NCBI GenBank assembly: GCA_031291615.1
Contig: JARLIS010000058.1
Coordinates: 62,001 to 126,000 of the forward strand
Source: Parvibaculum sp.
GTDB taxonomy: Bacteria > Pseudomonadota > Alphaproteobacteria > Parvibaculales > Parvibaculaceae
DNA: 64,000 bases
Direction of reading: 5' to 3'
In this document: one piece after another, positions 47,920 through 56,122 of the stretch
Layout: every line of letters starts with the position of its first letter
How positions within the stretch are numbered: the stretch's first letter is position 1
Position numbers and translations under genes: made by a program
The notes under the pieces: generated by a model
The model's database searches: none
What the model was told of the DNA's origin: nothing
The model's input: the letters and a program-made list of their open reading frames with translations, nothing else

Positions 47920-48295
47920 TCCGGAGAAGTTCCCCCTCGTATTCGATCAATCGCTTGGCGTCCTTCAGGCCTTTGTACAACTCGCCGGTTAATATTTTGT
48001 TGTTCATGGCGTCGATATAGGGGGCCATGCTGGGTGCGGCCTTGAGCACTTCGTTGATGAGTTGAAAATAGAGCTCGTGGTGCTGGGCCGGGTTGTCAGA
48101 CAGATACATCATCTGCAGAACCACATAGATTTTCTTGCAGGGCGTATCGGCGTCGTCGAGGCGGAGGATGTCCTTTTCGCGCAGGACAGGCGCGTCGCCC
48201 TCGATGAAAAGGCGGGTTCGCTGGGCGTCGTTGGTGATGATGCTGTCGCCGAGGATGAAGCGTTCGCCGGGCTTGAGTTCGACCTTGAGTGCCAT
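47903..48295 (-). CDS. flbT: Flagellin mRNA repressor FlbT
   Basis: A 130-aa FlbT: starts MALKVELKPGERFILGDSII and has TPCKKIYVVLQMMYLSDN. FlbT binds the 5' leader of flagellin mRNA in Caulobacter and destabilises it until the hook is complete. It lies 143 bases downstream of the first flagellin gene, whose leader is the likely target. Confidence 0.94.
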   Translation of the reverse strand: MALKVELKPGERFILGDSIITNDAQRTRLFIEGDAPVLREKDILRLDDADTPCKKIYVVLQMMYLSDNPAQHHELYFQLINEVLKAAPSMAPYIDAMNNKILTGELYKGLKDAKRLIEYEGELLRNAAAP

Positions 48296-48375
48296 GTCTT
48301 GATCCGTCCGCGAGAGGTGGTGATTCAGGGGAAGATTACCTCAAGGCGGGGCTGGCGTCCCTTGCGGCGTTGGCC

Positions 48376-48409
48376 AAAAGAAAGCGGCGGGAGCTTTCGC
48401 CCCCGCCGC
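48376..48409 (-). terminator. Terminator downstream of flagellin 1
   Basis: On the minus strand GCGGCGGG and CCCGCCGC pair around GGCGAAAGCT and are followed by TTTCTTTT. It separates flagellin 1 from flbT, allowing high flagellin output with lower flbT/flaF expression. Confidence 0.85.
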
Positions 48410-48438
48410 CTGTATTTCCGATCGCAGTCTCGTTGCGA

Positions 48439-49539
48439 TTAGAGGATCTTGAGGATGCCCTGTTCGGCGGAGTTCGAGATGCCGAGAGCGGTCGTCGACA
48501 GAGACTGACGGGTCTGGAGGGCCAGAAGGTTCGCACCTTCCGTGTTCGTGTCCGCCAGGGTCAGGTTGGAAGCGCCCGTCTGCAGCGTCGTGATCAGGTT
48601 CGACGTGAAGGACTGGCGGTTCTGCACGACCGACAGGTTGTTACCGAAGGCAGTCGACTGAGCGCGAAGCGAAGAGGTCGCCGCATCGAGCGAGGCAATC
48701 GAGCTGTTGATGTTCGTCGAGGTCGACCAGTCGGTCGCGGCGCTGAGGCCAAGACCCGAGGACGAAGCGTTGAAGCCGTTGATGACCTGCTTGCTCGTTC
48801 CCTTTTCGTTGAACGTGGTCGTCAGCGACGTGCCGCTCTGGAGCAGGTTGACGCCGTTGAAGCTTGCGTCGGAGGCCTGCTGGTCGATCTGCGAGAGCAG
48901 AGCGTTGTACTGGTTCAGGTAGGTCTTGGTGTTGTTCACGCCGTTCGAGGACGTGAGCGAACCACCGATGGCGGCAGTCGTGCCGTTGGAGATCGTGAGC
49001 TTGTCGCCCGTGGACACGCTGAAGGAGATCGAACCACCCGAGGCCTTCGCCGTGACGCCCGCTGCATGGGCGGTCGTGCTGGCGTTGACGGCGGAGGCGA
49101 TTGCGCCGGCCGAAGAACCCGCCGCGAGGGTCACCTTGATCGCCGAGCCGCTGCCGACCTGGATCGACAGAGTCTTGGCGCTGCCGGTGACCTTGGAGGC
49201 AGTGACGGCACCCGAATAGGTCGTCGCCGTGTTGGTCGCCTGGAGGGCCTGGTTCGCCGTCGACTTCGCCTGGGCGACCAGCTTCGTGATGGCGTCGATG
49301 CCCTGGCTCGCAGCAGTGATCGTCTGAACCGACAGGCTCATCGAGTCCTGCAGCGTGCTGAGGTCGGAGGCGCGGTTGTTCAAGCCCGCGGCGGTGAAGT
49401 AGGACTGCGGATTGTCGACGGCGCTGTTGACCTTGTTGCCGGTCGCGAGACGGTTCGTCGTCTGGCCGAGAAGCTGGGCGGTGTTCTGCAGCGCGAGCAG
49501 GTTCTGACGTACGCCAGCCGAAAGTGTAATGCCGCTCAT
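48439..49539 (-). CDS. Flagellin 1
   Basis: A 366-aa flagellin with conserved D0/D1 ends (VRQNLLALQNTAQLLGQTTNRLATG and the C-terminal NTEGANLLALQTRQSLSTTALG, quoted in part) and a compact Ala/Ser-rich centre. About the size of other small alphaproteobacterial flagellins. The RBS lies at a TTCCTAGGAA palindrome. No sigma-54 promoter is visible in its own upstream region. A paralogue is encoded directly upstream. Confidence 0.94.
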   Translation of the reverse strand: MSGITLSAGVRQNLLALQNTAQLLGQTTNRLATGNKVNSAVDNPQSYFTAAGLNNRASDLSTLQDSMSLSVQTITAASQGIDAITKLVAQAKSTANQALQATNTATTYSGAVTASKVTGSAKTLSIQVGSGSAIKVTLAAGSSAGAIASAVNASTTAHAAGVTAKASGGSISFSVSTGDKLTISNGTTAAIGGSLTSSNGVNNTKTYLNQYNALLSQIDQQASDASFNGVNLLQSGTSLTTTFNEKGTSKQVINGFNASSSGLGLSAATDWSTSTNINSSIASLDAATSSLRAQSTAFGNNLSVVQNRQSFTSNLITTLQTGASNLTLADTNTEGANLLALQTRQSLSTTALGISNSAEQGILKIL

Positions 49540-49551
49540 AGTTAGTGTCCT

Positions 49552-49561
49552 TTCCTAGGAA
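49552..49561 (-). promoter_or_regulatory. Palindromic RBS region of flagellin 1
   Basis: TTCCTAGGAA is a perfect 10-base palindrome that includes the AGGAA part of the ribosome-binding site, 13 bases before the ATG. It may contribute to leader structure read by FlbT. Confidence 0.4.
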
Positions 49562-49659
49562 CGAATGTCGAGGCTCATCCTGAGCTCCCGTGCATATTGG
49601 CTCTCACCCGTTAAAGCCGGGTAAAAGTCGAAAATTAATTTCGTAAAATTGGACGCACG

Positions 49660-49680
49660 AAAAACGGGGCCGTCGGCCCC
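49660..49680 (-). terminator. Terminator downstream of flagellin 2
   Basis: GGGGCC-GAC-GGCCCC followed by G and TTTTT on the minus strand. It separates the two flagellin transcripts, implying flagellin 1 has its own promoter or relies on readthrough. Confidence 0.88.
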
Positions 49681-49711
49681 GTCGTCGTTCCGGTCTGGAA
49701 AAGTGCTTGCG

Positions 49712-50830
49712 TCAGAAGAGCTTGAGGATGCTCTGCTGCGCCTGGTTGGCGATCGACAGGGCCGAAACGCCGAGCTGCTGGCGGGTCTGCAAGGAGAGCA
49801 GGTTCGCGCCTTCGACGTTTGTATCGGCGACAGTAAGGTTCGCCGCGCCCGTCTGTAGCGTATTGATCATGTTCTTCGTGAAGTCCTGGCGAGACTGGAC
49901 GACCGACAGGCTGGAAGCAAAAGCGGTCGAGAGAGTCTGCAGCTTGGAGTTCGCGGAGTCGGTCGTGTCCTGAACCGTCTTGACGCTCGTGGTTGTGTCG
50001 AAGGCGCCGTATGACAGTTTCGTCAGACCCAGGCCGCCAGACGTCGCATTGACGCCCGCGATGTTGAGCTTGGAACTCTGGTTCTCGTTGAAGTTGACGA
50101 CGAGAGATGAGCCGGACTGCAACAGGTTGACGCCGTTGAAGCTCGCATCGCTCGACAACTGATCGATCTGGGTGAGCAGACTGTTGTAGACGTCGATGAG
50201 CGAATTGCGGCTCGTTCCGTTTGTCGAGGAAGGCAGATTGCCCACGCTCGAAAGCGCGCCCGCAGTCGTGACATTGCCGCCAAGGGTGAGCTTGTCGCCC
50301 GAAGCAACCGTGAAGGTGAGGCTGCCGGCGGAGTTTTTCGCAACCGAAAGGCCGGTGATGCCCGCCGCCGAAATCGCCGCCTTGAGCGAGCCCGCCGAAC
50401 TGACGCTCTGCTGCAGCGTGATCGTGACCGCCGACTTGCTGCCGATCTGGATCGTCAGGGTGCCGGGCGCTGCGGTGGTGTAGGTGGTCGCCGTCACCTT
50501 GTCGGTGAGCGTGGTCGGGATGATCGTCGTCTGGAGCGCCTGCGTCGCGGTGGCCTTGGCCTGCTGCACCAGCTTCTGGATCGAGGTGATGCCCTGGCTC
50601 GCCGCGTTGATGGTCTGAACGCCGAGGCCCATGTTGTCGAGCAGCGTGCTGAGGTCCGATGCGCGTCCGTTGAGGCCCTGCGCCGTGAAGTACGACTGCG
50701 GATTGTCGACCGCGCTGTTGACCTTCAAACCGGTCGCCAGACGATTCTGGGTCTGATCCAGCAAGGACGCTGTGTTCTGCATGCTCAGCAGATTGGACCG
50801 CATCGCACTTGAAAGAACCACGTCAGCCAT
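49712..50830 (-). CDS. Flagellin 2
   Basis: A 372-aa flagellin paralogous to flagellin 1 over its whole length (RSNLLSMQNTASLLDQTQNRLATG at the start; NVEGANLLSLQTRQQLG near the end) with a divergent centre containing a Thr-rich stretch. It is preceded by a roughly 180-base leader and a sigma-54 promoter, and its RBS sits in a small hairpin. Two flagellins suggest a composite filament. Confidence 0.94.
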   Translation of the reverse strand: MADVVLSSAMRSNLLSMQNTASLLDQTQNRLATGLKVNSAVDNPQSYFTAQGLNGRASDLSTLLDNMGLGVQTINAASQGITSIQKLVQQAKATATQALQTTIIPTTLTDKVTATTYTTAAPGTLTIQIGSKSAVTITLQQSVSSAGSLKAAISAAGITGLSVAKNSAGSLTFTVASGDKLTLGGNVTTAGALSSVGNLPSSTNGTSRNSLIDVYNSLLTQIDQLSSDASFNGVNLLQSGSSLVVNFNENQSSKLNIAGVNATSGGLGLTKLSYGAFDTTTSVKTVQDTTDSANSKLQTLSTAFASSLSVVQSRQDFTKNMINTLQTGAANLTVADTNVEGANLLSLQTRQQLGVSALSIANQAQQSILKLF

Positions 50831-50836
50831 TTTTCG

Positions 50837-50850
50837 AACCCTCCAGGGTT
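50837..50850 (-). promoter_or_regulatory. RBS hairpin of flagellin 2
   Basis: On the minus strand AACCC-TGGA-GGGTT places the GGAGG ribosome-binding site within a 5-bp hairpin just before the ATG. Candidate structure for FlbT-dependent control. Confidence 0.45.
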
Positions 50851-51022
50851 TAGTCAGCCGGTGCTACCGCTGTGTTGGGTCTACACTCGGCGTTAATCAT
50901 TAAATCGAGGTAAACGGTTCGCTGGAGGAAACGAAAAAAATACCAAGAGCTTCGTTTCTCAGGATCCGCCCCGAACCCAGTCGCTTCTGGACTCCGGGAC
51001 CACGATGTCCTGGCACTGCTAT

Positions 51023-51038
51023 CGCAATGACCGGGCCA
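51023..51038 (-). promoter_or_regulatory. Sigma-54 promoter of flagellin 2
   Basis: Read on the minus strand: TGGCCCG-GTCA-TTGCG, matching the -24/-12 consensus except the last weak base. The transcript would start near 51012, giving a long (~180-base) leader before ATG 50830. In the rest of the 404-base spacer 50831-51234: a hairpin at 51093-51109 and a terminator at 51153-51192; no gene. Confidence 0.82.
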
Positions 51039-51152
51039 AGTCACAAAATATAATAAAAACAATGAGTTAGATAATTAAAACCCGGACATTCCCCGGCAGG
51101 AGATGCCGGATGGAGGCAATTTTTTCCGCTTCGGACGACAGAAATGAGTCCC

Positions 51153-51192
51153 AAAGAAAAAGGCCGGACGCGCATTTTGCGGGTCCGGCCTT
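51153..51192 (-). terminator. Terminator of the TPR-glycosyltransferase gene
   Basis: On the minus strand AAGGCCGGAC and GTCCGGCCTT form a perfect 10-bp stem followed by TTTCTTT, 43 bases after the stop of the TPR gene. Confidence 0.9.
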
Positions 51193-51234
51193 CGAATTTC
51201 CTTCCGGCGATAGCGGGCCGGGTGGAGGGAGAGA

Positions 51235-53181
51235 TCAGATTTTTCCCTTGGCGGAGAGCTCGGCAAACACTTCATCGACGATCCGGGCGACGAGGGGCGC
51301 GCGTTCGAAGCCGGGCATGACCGGGTGAATCTTGAGGTTCGGGCGCCAGGGCAGGGTGCCGGTGCCGAGCTGCATCGAGTGATTGGCATGCATATAGATG
51401 GAGGCGCGTTTGCCGAGCGCGCCGACCATTTCGGTCGCGGCGTTCCAGAGGCCGGTGGAGCTGTCGAGTTCGGCCGTCAGGGCGGCGACGCCATCGAGAT
51501 CGTCATGCGTGTCGAGGCCGGGCATCTGGTGAACGATGAGCCCGTGCTGTTCGGCGGCCTCGCGGATTTCCTCCTCGGGCTTTCCGAACTGGAGATTGAC
51601 GAGGATTGCGCCGCGCTCGACGAGCGGGGCCCAGTCGGCGATCCGGGTGGCGAACAGATCGCGGATAGGCGTGCGCAATCCGGAACGCCAGGTGAGGCCG
51701 ATCTTCGGTCCGGCGCCAAGGCTGTCGAGCCAGGCGCGGGCCTCCGCGCGGCGAGCGGGATCGGCGACGAGGGCACGAGGTGTTGCGGGGAAGTCGGACA
51801 GGCGCCGGCGGCGCATCGAGGCGGCGATGCCCATGGGCGCCGTATAGTCGAAATCGATTTCGGCTTCGGGATAGTTGCCGAGGCCCGTCGCTCGGTCGGT
51901 TTCGGCGCGAACCGTCAGATGCGGCCAGGTGCGCTGATAAAGAGAGACAAGGCGATGGTCGGTCTCGACGATCACATGTCCGGCCTCTTCGGCGATGTCG
52001 TCGATGCAGGTCGAAAAGCGAAGATCGTCGCCGACGCCCTGCTCGCGCCAGAGCATGATGGTCTTGTCCTTCAGTTCCTCGCCCTGCCACAAGAGGCCAG
52101 GGAAGGGACGGAACGGGATGCGCTGCTTGCTGGCGAAGCCGAAACCATAGAGATCCCAGCCGTCCTCAAGGCGTCCGATCGCGAGAAGGCAGAGAGCGAG
52201 ATTCCAATATATGGCGTCGCTGCCGGAATTGAGTTGCAGCGCGCGCAAATAAACCTCGACGGCTTCACCTGCGCGGCAGGCATTCTGCAAGGCGGAACCG
52301 AGATTGTTGTAGATTTCGGAGACGTTCGGATTGAGCTTCAGCGCCATGCGGTGCGCGGCAATAGCGTCTTCAAGCATGGCTGCGTCGGCAAGTATGTTGC
52401 CGAGGTTGGAATAGGCGGCGGCGTAATTGGGGTTGAGTTCGATCGCGCGGGTCAGCATGTCGACGGCTGCCTGCGGCTGGTCCATGTCGCGCATCACGTC
52501 GGCGAAGGACAGCCAGATGTCGGCGTCGTTCGGCGCGAGTTCGGCAGCGCGCTTGAATGACTCCGCGGCGCCGGGCTTGTCGCCGGCTTTCGAAAGGATC
52601 GTCGCCCGATGGTAGTGCACAACGGCGTCGTCGGGAGCGAGTTTCGCGGCTTCGGCCATTGCGCCGACCGCTTCATCGAAGCGCGCAAGCTCCGCCAGAA
52701 CCTTGCCGCGGCCGCGATGGAGCCGCGCATCTTTCGGGTCGATGAGGAGACCTCGGTCGTAGATTGCGAGCGCCCGTTCGAAATCGCCGCCGACGTCGCT
52801 GGCGATCCTCGCCTCCTCCAGCATGGCGTCCTTGTCGGTAGGGTCGAGACGCGAGGCCTCGGCGTAGTGATAGGCGGCCTCGCCTTCCTTGCCGAGCAAT
52901 GAGACGATATGGGCGAGATTCCGATGGGCGAGCGCGAAGTTCGGATCGATGGCGACCACCCGGCGCAACAAGGTCTCGGCTTCCTCATTCCGTCCGCACT
53001 CATGCGACAGGATGGCCAGCAGGCGGAGCGCGCCGACATGGGTGGGGGCGGCGCCGAGCACCTTGCGATAGGAGGCCTCCGCTTCCTTGAAGCGTCCCTT
53101 GCGGTGCAGCTCCATCCCGTGATCGAGAGCCTTCACGATGCCGTTGGAACGGTTCGCGGCATATCTGGCTGACTTCGACAT
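51235..53181 (-). CDS. flmG: TPR-glycosyltransferase, FlmG-like flagellin glycosyltransferase candidate
   Basis: A 648-aa two-part protein. Residues about 20-340 are around nine TPR units (e.g. ALRLLAILSHECGRNEEAE, AAAYSNLGNILADAAMLEDA). The C-terminal ~300 residues form a GT-B half-like domain with LLWQGEELKDKTIMLWREQGVGDD, GPKIGLTWRSGL and the terminal STGLWNAATEMVGALGK. This order, TPR then glycosyltransferase, is that of Caulobacter FlmG, which binds flagellin by its TPRs and attaches pseudaminic acid. Position next to two flagellins supports this. ATG 53181; no signal peptide. Confidence 0.72.
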   Translation of the reverse strand: MSKSARYAANRSNGIVKALDHGMELHRKGRFKEAEASYRKVLGAAPTHVGALRLLAILSHECGRNEEAETLLRRVVAIDPNFALAHRNLAHIVSLLGKEGEAAYHYAEASRLDPTDKDAMLEEARIASDVGGDFERALAIYDRGLLIDPKDARLHRGRGKVLAELARFDEAVGAMAEAAKLAPDDAVVHYHRATILSKAGDKPGAAESFKRAAELAPNDADIWLSFADVMRDMDQPQAAVDMLTRAIELNPNYAAAYSNLGNILADAAMLEDAIAAHRMALKLNPNVSEIYNNLGSALQNACRAGEAVEVYLRALQLNSGSDAIYWNLALCLLAIGRLEDGWDLYGFGFASKQRIPFRPFPGLLWQGEELKDKTIMLWREQGVGDDLRFSTCIDDIAEEAGHVIVETDHRLVSLYQRTWPHLTVRAETDRATGLGNYPEAEIDFDYTAPMGIAASMRRRRLSDFPATPRALVADPARRAEARAWLDSLGAGPKIGLTWRSGLRTPIRDLFATRIADWAPLVERGAILVNLQFGKPEEEIREAAEQHGLIVHQMPGLDTHDDLDGVAALTAELDSSTGLWNAATEMVGALGKRASIYMHANHSMQLGTGTLPWRPNLKIHPVMPGFERAPLVARIVDEVFAELSAKGKI

Positions 53182-53287
53182 GAAACTGCGCCCTCTAGGC
53201 TGCCCAATGTAGCCCCGATTGTTCGACAATCAGGGTTAGCGGGAGGTTAATTTTTTAAAGGACGGTCCGCGGTCAAGCCGCAAACGG

Positions 53288-53758
53288 CTAGACGCGGGAG
53301 TCGAGCGCGATGGCCGCGTTGCGGCTGCTTGCGCTCTGGCGCGAGAGATTGGCGTCGCGGCCATAGCCGACCGTCGGGGCGCGCTGGTCGTTCAGGACGT
53401 CGGCCACCGATTTCAGGATGCGTTCGGACACCGATTTCGATGCGGCGAGGGCGCGGCCGTTGAGGTCCAGAACCGAATGCAGCCTGGCCATCTCGATCTT
53501 CAGACGGGCGACCCTTTCGGACGGGGCGCGGTCGATCAGTTCGGGGCGAAGCTGTATCGCCTTGATGTCCATTGCATATTCGTTCGCCAGCCGGGTCTTT
53601 TCGGGCTGGAGGTCCACGATCTTCATGGGTTCGCAGGCCTGCAAAAGGGCCGTTTCGCGCTGCACGATGGCGATCAGCGCTTCGGTGACGCCAAGGATGC
53701 GGTCAACGAGCGCGGCGGCCGGAATATTGCCGGGCGCGGGGCGGGGCTGCTCGTTCAT
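53288..53758 (-). CDS. FlgN-like flagellar export chaperone
   Basis: A 156-aa helical protein with VDRILGVTEALIAIVQRETALL and QPEKTRLANEYAMDIKA, resembling the FlgN/FlbY family that escorts hook-associated proteins to the export gate. It starts 3 bases inside the FlgJ-like gene end (overlap), placing it last in the flgI-flgJ-flgN operon. Confidence 0.75.
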   Translation of the reverse strand: MNEQPRPAPGNIPAAALVDRILGVTEALIAIVQRETALLQACEPMKIVDLQPEKTRLANEYAMDIKAIQLRPELIDRAPSERVARLKIEMARLHSVLDLNGRALAASKSVSERILKSVADVLNDQRAPTVGYGRDANLSRQSASSRNAAIALDSRV

Positions 53759-54051
53759 CGTCCATGCTCCTGCATTTTGAGGATTTCGCCATAGATCTTG
53801 TCGGCGACGCCGATGCCGCCGGCGCTGGTCATTTCCTTGCCGTACTGGTCGATGAGGAGCGAGCGGAAGGTCGCTTCGCCCTGGCCGCCGCCGAAGGCGC
53901 CGTCGGTCTTGATACCCTCGAACATGGTCTGGGTCATGGTCGAGAGGAAGCTCGACTCGAAATCCTGCGCCGTCTTCCAGGTCTGCGCATTGGCATGCTT
54001 GTGGGCCATCGGCATCTGGCTGCCATAGGCGGTAAGGGCGGCGATCGTCAT
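53755..54051 (-). CDS. Rod-binding protein, FlgJ N-terminal/CheL type
   Basis: A 98-aa protein with AQDFESSFLSTMTQTMFEG and LLIDQYGKEMTSAGGIGVAD, the FlgJ rod-capping domain without the muramidase half found in enterics. Called CheL in Rhizobiales/Caulobacter. ATG 54051 shares a base with the flgI stop. Confidence 0.9.
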   Translation of the reverse strand: MTIAALTAYGSQMPMAHKHANAQTWKTAQDFESSFLSTMTQTMFEGIKTDGAFGGGQGEATFRSLLIDQYGKEMTSAGGIGVADKIYGEILKMQEHGR

Positions 54052-55190
54052 CACATCACCTCGATTTCGGCCTGGAGAGCGCCGGAGGCCTTGATCGCCT
54101 GAAGGATGGTGATCATGTCGCGCGGACTGACGCCCAGGGCATTCAGGCCATCGACCAGCTCTTTCAGACTTATGCTGCCGTCGACGAGGGCGAGCTTGCG
54201 GCCCTTGGTTTCATCGACGTCGACGGTGGTGCGCGGCACGACGGTCGTGGTGCCGGTGGAGGAGAAGGGCGCGGGCTGGCTCACCTGCGGCGTCTCGCTG
54301 ACGCTGATGGTGAGGTTTCCTTGCGCGATCGCCACTTTGCTGACGCGGACATCCTGACCCATCACGATGATGCCGGAACCTTCGTCGATGACGACGCGGG
54401 CAGGCAGGTCGGGCTCGACGCGAAGCTGTTCGATGTCGGTCAGAAGGCCGACGGCGTTGCCGGTGTAGGACGCGGGCACGGAAAGCTGGATCGTCGTCGG
54501 ATTGTCGGCGGTCGCGGCATTCTGGCCCAGGAACGAGTTGATGGCGCTCGACACGCGCTCGGCGGTCGTGAGGTCGGGATTGCGCAGCGAGAGGCGCAGC
54601 GAATGAAGATCGGCGAGTTTGAAGTCGATTTCGCGTTCGACGATGGCGCCGTTTGCGATGCGGCCGTTGGTCGGCACACCGCGCACGATGGAGGCCGCGT
54701 CGCCCTTGGCCGAGAAACCGCCGGTGGCGACGGAGCCCTGAGAGACCGCGTAGACCTGGCCGTCGGCGCCCATCAGCGGGGTGACGAGAAGCACGCCGCC
54801 CTGAAGGTTGGTCGCGTCGCCGAGCGCGCTGACGGTCACGTCGATGCGCGTGCCCTGGGGCGAGAAGGCCGGGAGATTGGCCGACACCATGACGGCGGCG
54901 ACGTTGGCGGTCTTGAGCTGGCTGCCACGGATGTTGACGCCGAGGCGCTCGAGCATGGCCGTGAGGCTCTGCTGGGTGAAGGGCGCGTTGCGCAGCGTGT
55001 CGCCCGTGCCGTTCAGGCCGACGACGAGACCGTAGCCGACAAGCAAGTTGTCGCGGATGCCTTCGACATCGACAATGTCTTTAATACGCGACGCAGCCGG
55101 CGCATTCGCCGGAACGGCAAGCGCAAGAGCGCAAACCATAATGACGAGCTTCGCGGATGGCCGGAGAAGTTTGGCAAGCAGCCTGGGCAT
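54051..55190 (-). CDS. flgI: Flagellar P-ring protein FlgI
   Basis: A 379-aa periplasmic ring protein with a signal peptide (about 1-33, ending APAAS) and the family start RIKDIVDVEGIRDNLLVGYGLVVGLNGTGD (read in pieces); it ends in DMITILQAIKASGALQAE. It builds the P ring in peptidoglycan. Divergent from fliX across a spacer with a CtrA box. First gene of the operon with FlgJ- and FlgN-like genes. Confidence 0.96.
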   Translation of the reverse strand: MPRLLAKLLRPSAKLVIMVCALALAVPANAPAASRIKDIVDVEGIRDNLLVGYGLVVGLNGTGDTLRNAPFTQQSLTAMLERLGVNIRGSQLKTANVAAVMVSANLPAFSPQGTRIDVTVSALGDATNLQGGVLLVTPLMGADGQVYAVSQGSVATGGFSAKGDAASIVRGVPTNGRIANGAIVEREIDFKLADLHSLRLSLRNPDLTTAERVSSAINSFLGQNAATADNPTTIQLSVPASYTGNAVGLLTDIEQLRVEPDLPARVVIDEGSGIIVMGQDVRVSKVAIAQGNLTISVSETPQVSQPAPFSSTGTTTVVPRTTVDVDETKGRKLALVDGSISLKELVDGLNALGVSPRDMITILQAIKASGALQAEIEVM

Positions 55191-55393
55191 TTGATGACCG
55201 TCTGAACGCGTTCGATACGGGTCTCATTAAGCGAAAGCCGTGCCATCGGACCCGCCGTCCTGGAATTAACTCAAGCCATTGATTTTAAAAGATATTATTT
55301 GGCGGCTCGCCGGACCGGGCATCGGCCGTCGGCGGTGCTGCGGAAGCACCTGCCTGTCCTCCGGCAAATTCTGCCGCAGCAGGCGGTTCATGT

Positions 55394-55408
55394 TTAACGG
55401 CGCCTTAA
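55394..55408. promoter_or_regulatory. CtrA box between flgI and fliX
   Basis: TTAA-CGGCGCC-TTAA is a perfect TTAA-N7-TTAA CtrA motif, readable on both strands, 80 bases before fliX and about 200 before flgI. In Caulobacter the divergent fliX/flgI promoters are CtrA targets, which supports function. Confidence 0.8.
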
Positions 55409-55487
55409 GATATGGAGCGCATGGTAAAGACCATGGAAAGCCTTGCATCCGCATTTGCGGGTCGGGTTCGACATCAAGGGCAAGAAC

Positions 55488-55913
55488 ATGAAGATTGGCG
55501 GCTCACGCCAGATCGGCCAGACATCGGGAAAGCGCGCGGCATCCGCGGGCCGGACCGGATCGGGTTTTGCGCTTGAAGGTGCGCAGGAGGGACGCGGCAT
55601 CGCCGGCCTTTCGGCGGCGGCTTCGCTCGCAGCGGTCGACTCCCTTCTGGCCTTGCAGGAGGCGGATGCCGACGTTCCTAACGCGCCGCGGCGGGCGATT
55701 GCGCGCGGCGAGCACATGCTCGACATTCTGGACGACATCAAGATCGCGCTGCTGACGGGGCAGGTTCCCCGCTCCAAGCTTTCGCGGCTTCTCAGCGTGG
55801 TCCAGGGCCAACAGGGCCGGGTGAACGATCCGGAGCTTGCCCATATCCTCGACCATATCGAGCTTCGCGCCCGGGTCGAGCTGGCCAAATTCGGCTCCTA
55901 CGCGAAGGATTGA
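55488..55913 (+). CDS. fliX: Flagellar assembly regulator FliX
   Basis: A 141-aa protein with the C-terminal FliX helices (HMLDILDDIKIALLTGQVPRSKL, DPELAHILDHIELRARVELAKF in parts). In Caulobacter FliX links basal-body assembly to the sigma-54 activator FlbD. ATG 55488 follows CAAGGGCAAG. dksA follows after about 210 bases. Confidence 0.93.
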   Translation: MKIGGSRQIGQTSGKRAASAGRTGSGFALEGAQEGRGIAGLSAAASLAAVDSLLALQEADADVPNAPRRAIARGEHMLDILDDIKIALLTGQVPRSKLSRLLSVVQGQQGRVNDPELAHILDHIELRARVELAKFGSYAKD

Positions 55914-56122
55914 CGCTTCGGGGCCGCGGCGGCCGCAGGCGCTATTTCACATATTTTTCATAGGGTTAAAGCGGTTTTTGAAGCCGTGACCTAGGCTGTT
56001 GAGAATCGAGACTCGTCTCCCTATACTCCGCCGCGTTTTCGCCGGAGCGCGATCCGCAGGTCCTTTGCGGGTCTGTGATCGGATCACGCTCGGGACGCCT
56101 CTCGCAGGAAAGAAATCGGGGC

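Noticed and set aside
51110..51328. 72-aa plus-strand ORF between the flagellin and TPR genes
   Set aside because: Contains the terminator hairpin and the antisense 3' end of the TPR gene; no RBS or motif.
55431..55456. TGG/TTGC pair resembling a sigma-54 site before fliX
   Set aside because: The GG-to-GC spacing is two bases short.
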